The notes under the pieces are model-generated. The model was not told where the DNA came from. It searched no databases and saw only the letters and a program-made list of their open reading frames with translations. 64,000 nt of DNA, taken from Cohaesibacter sp. (GTDB lineage: Bacteria; Pseudomonadota; Alphaproteobacteria; Rhizobiales; Cohaesibacteraceae). The DNA lies in assembly GCA_025210795.1 (NCBI GenBank), contig JAOAQZ010000010.1, positions 62,001-126,000 of the forward strand, written 5' to 3'. This document shows positions 61,709 through 64,000 of this stretch, in pieces (the first letter of the stretch is position 1; every line of letters begins with the position of its first letter). Position numbers and translations under genes: made by a program.

Positions 61709-62158
61709 CTAATCGCCGCGCTTTGAGGGATCAATCCATTTTTCCATAAGCTTGCAAGAGCTGGGCTGATAGCCAAGCTGGTCGTAGAATTGCAACACGG
61801 CATGATTATCCCCCCGCACCAGCAATTGCATCTTCCACACCCCTTGCGAAAGCTGCCAGTTCTCTGCAGCATCCATGGTCTGCCGCCCAAGACCCTCTGC
61901 GCGATGGTCAGGCGAGACTGAAAGATAATAGACCCATCCCCGATGGCCATCATGGCCCACCATGACAGAGGCAAGAATGGCACCATCCTCATGTTGGCTA
62001 TCACGCCCCACCAGCAAGGTGGAAGTGGGTTTTGCGCGCGCAAAGGCAATATCGTTGTAAGGATCATTCCAGGGGCGCGTAAGGCCGCAAGCCTGCCATA
62101 GGGCGATCACCTCGTTCACGTCTTCGTCTTTAATCTCGCAAAATTCAAGCGATAGCAT
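61709..62158 (-). CDS. GNAT-family acetyltransferase, YpeA-like
   Basis: 149-residue N-acetyltransferase. The acetyl-CoA site is in YYLSVSPDHRAEGLGRQTMD (Q/RxxGxG/A motif as HRAEGLGR near residue 93); the N-terminus LEFCEIKDEDVNEVIALWQA with CGLTRPWNDPYNDIAFA and the end LGYQPSSCKLMEKWI are characteristic of YpeA. Acceptor unknown. ATG 62158 has AGGG eight bases upstream; an ATG at 62179 would overlap the preceding oxidase gene. It is 10 bp downstream of that oxidase gene and likely co-transcribed. Confidence 0.87.
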   Translation of the reverse strand: MLSLEFCEIKDEDVNEVIALWQACGLTRPWNDPYNDIAFARAKPTSTLLVGRDSQHEDGAILASVMVGHDGHRGWVYYLSVSPDHRAEGLGRQTMDAAENWQLSQGVWKMQLLVRGDNHAVLQFYDQLGYQPSSCKLMEKWIDPSKRGD

Positions 62159-62168
62159 AGCAAAAGCC

Positions 62169-63635
62169 CTATTGTTCATTTGGCAGCAATTTGCCCGGAT
62201 TCATCAAACCCTTGGGATCAAACTGGCGTTTAATGGCGCGCATCAGATCAAGCTCGATCGGATCTTTCACGCCGGGCAGCAAATCACGTTTGAGAAGCCC
62301 AATGCCATGCTCGGCCGAGATGGACCCGCCCATATCGCTGACAATGGCATGGACCTTTTCGTTGATCTCTTCCCACCGGGCAAGAAAGGCGTCCTTATCG
62401 GCCCCAACTGGCTGGGAGATGTTAAAATGCAAATTGCCATCGCCCATATGACCAAAGGGAACAGGGCGGCAGCCGGGAAGGGCCTCCTTGCATGCGGGCA
62501 GAGCCCGGTCGAGAAAGGCTGGGACTTGCGAGACTGGCACCGAGATATCATGCTTGATCGAGCCGCCTTCTGCGCGCTGGACCTCGCTCATACCATGGCG
62601 AAGCGCCCAGAAATCGCTGGCCTGCTGCTGACTTTCTGCAAGCGCGGCATCGTCAACCAATCCCTCTTCAAAGCTTTGGGCAAAGATGGCCTCGATCAAA
62701 GCGCGGCTATCAAGGGCCTTGGTGGTCGCCGTGACTTCAACAAGGCAATACCAAGGATGCGGATCTGCCAGCGGATCACGCGCACCAGGAAGATGGGCTA
62801 GCACAAAATCCATCCCCATGCGCGGCATCAACTCAAAGCCGGTCAGCATGGAGCCAGCATGATTGCGCGCCAGATTAAAAAGCTTAAGCGCCTGATGAGG
62901 GTCGGCCACACCGGCAAAGGCCACTTCCTGCTGCAACGGCTTGGGAAAGAGCTTGAGCGAGGCTGCCGTAATCACCCCAAGGCTGCCTTCCGCGCCAATG
63001 AAGAGATGCTTGAGGTCATAGCCCGTATTGTCCTTGCGCAAAGAGCGGAGGCCGTTCCACAAGCGCCCGTCGGGCAAAACAACCTCCAGTCCCAAAACAA
63101 GATCGCGCATATTACCATAGGCCAGCACGCCAGTGCCGCCCGCATTGGTGGAGAGATTGCCCCCAATCTGGCAAGAGCCTTGCGCACCCAAAGAGAGGGG
63201 GAAAAACCGACCGGCATCCTCGGCAGCCTGTTGCAAAACTTCCAGAATAACCCCGGCTTCAACAATGGCTACATTGCTGTCTGCATCAATCTCGCGAATG
63301 GTTTTAAGCCGCTCAAGCGAGAGGATGATCTGATCACCGCTCGCATCCGGCACCTGCCCGCCAACAAGACCGGTATTGCCCCCTTGGGGAACGATAGCCA
63401 GATTGTTGTCATAGGCATATTTCATCACCGCAGAGACTTCCGCGCTTGTCCCCGGTTTAAGCACCAATGGAGTACAGCCATGGAACTTGTCGCGCAATTC
63501 CTCGCAATAGGGCGCAACATCCTGTGCTGCAGTTAGGCAATTGCCAGCACCAATCAATCTGGAAAAGTGATCAATATGCTCGGCTTTTGGCTGATTGGAG
63601 GAGGGGGAAGCAGAAGAGACGGGCTTTGAAGTCAC
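62169..63635 (-). CDS. FAD-linked oxidase, D-2-hydroxyglutarate dehydrogenase-like
   Basis: About 488 residues of the FAD_binding_4/FAD-oxidase_C (GlcD/DLD) family. The FAD site: VLKPGTSAEVSAVMKYAYDN, NLAIVPQGGNTGLVGGQVPD and GGNLSTNAGGTGVLAYGNMR; the C-terminal cap has SGEKH-type substrate residues at GHMGDGNLHFNIS and the end SAEHGIGLLKRD, typical of D-2-hydroxyacid dehydrogenases. Electrons probably go to a quinone or ETF, which links it loosely to ETF-QO in the same window. No in-frame ATG exists at the N-terminus; GTG 63635 has AGG eight bases upstream, TTG 63695 is the other option. It is upstream of the acetyltransferase gene. Confidence 0.88.
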   Translation of the reverse strand: MTSKPVSSASPSSNQPKAEHIDHFSRLIGAGNCLTAAQDVAPYCEELRDKFHGCTPLVLKPGTSAEVSAVMKYAYDNNLAIVPQGGNTGLVGGQVPDASGDQIILSLERLKTIREIDADSNVAIVEAGVILEVLQQAAEDAGRFFPLSLGAQGSCQIGGNLSTNAGGTGVLAYGNMRDLVLGLEVVLPDGRLWNGLRSLRKDNTGYDLKHLFIGAEGSLGVITAASLKLFPKPLQQEVAFAGVADPHQALKLFNLARNHAGSMLTGFELMPRMGMDFVLAHLPGARDPLADPHPWYCLVEVTATTKALDSRALIEAIFAQSFEEGLVDDAALAESQQQASDFWALRHGMSEVQRAEGGSIKHDISVPVSQVPAFLDRALPACKEALPGCRPVPFGHMGDGNLHFNISQPVGADKDAFLARWEEINEKVHAIVSDMGGSISAEHGIGLLKRDLLPGVKDPIELDLMRAIKRQFDPKGLMNPGKLLPNEQ

Positions 63636-64000
63636 GACCGGGCCTATAGATGAAATAAAGGGAAAATGCGTATAGCAATATGGAGCTATGTCCAAAAGCT
63701 TGGGCCAGAAAATGATGCAAATCCATGCAACTGAACTAACCTAGCCCGCAGATCCTGTTTTGTCACCTTCCATTGGGTCATGAAGAGGAAAGAAGTATCT
63801 GCCGTATGGGAAAGAGGAGCAAAGCAACGGGAAAGACTGAGAAAAAAGGTCGCAGTGGTTAGGCAGGTAAAGCGGATTTGATCGAAGATTCCGCACAATA
63901 TATGGTAATGTCAGTGCTAGAAGAGGTATGATTTCACCATGCACACTACTGAAATGTGGCCTCTTTTAATTATGCGAATCATTTGCGTAGTTTTACGGTT
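63636..64000. other. Intergenic sequence to window end
   Basis: About 365 bp upstream of the FAD-linked oxidase. Small minus-strand frames (63741-63944) lack a ribosome site. No repeat or terminator seen. The start of a neighbouring gene may lie past the edge. Confidence 0.4.

Noticed and set aside
1..64000. Search by eye for CRISPR arrays, tRNA, rRNA, integrases and phage genes
   Set aside because: No regularly spaced repeats, no convincing tRNA T-loop and acceptor pairs, no integrase or phage protein found. Defence or prophage systems are not supported in this window.

Overview
The window looks like chromosomal DNA of an alphaproteobacterium, most likely of the Hyphomicrobiales (rhizobial order) and possibly a marine member. 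The basis is gene content and family variants: ETF-ubiquinone oxidoreductase next to a family-4-like uracil-DNA glycosylase, DUF2007, DUF6460, DUF3422, an AqpS-type ars operon, an alphaproteobacterial SOS box (GTTC-N7-GTTC) and a CtrA full site (TTAA-N7-TTAA). This assignment is inference. I see no rRNA, tRNA, CRISPR, prophage or complete insertion sequence; coding density is ordinary apart from several 0.5-1.2 kb gaps.

Layout. 1-2159: ETF-QO (cut by the window edge) diverging from uracil-DNA glycosylase. 2421-6826: a NIT-HAMP-MA-PilZ chemoreceptor and a SleB-type cell wall hydrolase. 6827-8002: a long gap with a candidate structured RNA on the minus strand. 8003-14081: small membrane protein, MeaB GTPase, LysE exporter, GGDEF protein, pyruvate phosphate dikinase. 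14514-16174: arsR, arsC, aqpS arsenic detoxification. 16352-18999: DUF3422 protein and a Mur-ligase-like protein, probably one operon. 19179-24769: ispE, TPR protein, 2OG-Fe(II) oxygenase, polyprenyl diphosphate synthase. 25021-33370: lipoprotein, HAD phosphatase, degenerate EAL protein, SOS-box-preceded radical SAM protein, DUF418 protein, SppA. 33588-38862: M20 peptidase, TrmN6-like methyltransferase, DUF2007, a MITE-like element, YgfZ, an acidic unknown protein, MoaB. 39732-49757: glyQ without glyS, an AT-rich membrane gene pair that may be one frameshifted gene, ChaN-like, LemA, DUF2207, RNase HII, NrtR-like, protein tyrosine phosphatase, HD hydrolase. 50059-56291: a dispersed ferric-iron uptake locus (fbpA, AraC regulator, fbpB) containing a short ORF and a multi-hairpin RNA candidate. 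57406-63635: 3-oxoacid CoA-transferase A and B, AsmA, DUF6460, GNAT, FAD-linked oxidase.

How the genes work together. Arsenate is reduced by ArsC and arsenite probably leaves through the AqpS channel under ArsR control. Three proteins concern cyclic-di-GMP: the GGDEF cyclase, the PilZ chemoreceptor and the EAL protein with altered active-site residues. IspE and polyprenyl synthase both serve isoprenoid and quinone synthesis, and ETF-QO feeds electrons to the quinone pool. FbpA and FbpB import ferric iron, with Fur-like and Irr-like sequences upstream of fbpA and no ATPase subunit in the window.

The most novel-looking signal is at 51957-52230, downstream of fbpA: four successive hairpins whose loops all carry GGTCCT (three carry TGGTCCTC), followed by an intrinsic terminator. 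It resembles in principle the repeated-loop, anti-Shine-Dalgarno small RNAs of alphaproteobacteria, but I cannot match it to a named family. Positions and start sites were read by eye; where a start codon is uncertain the entry says so.
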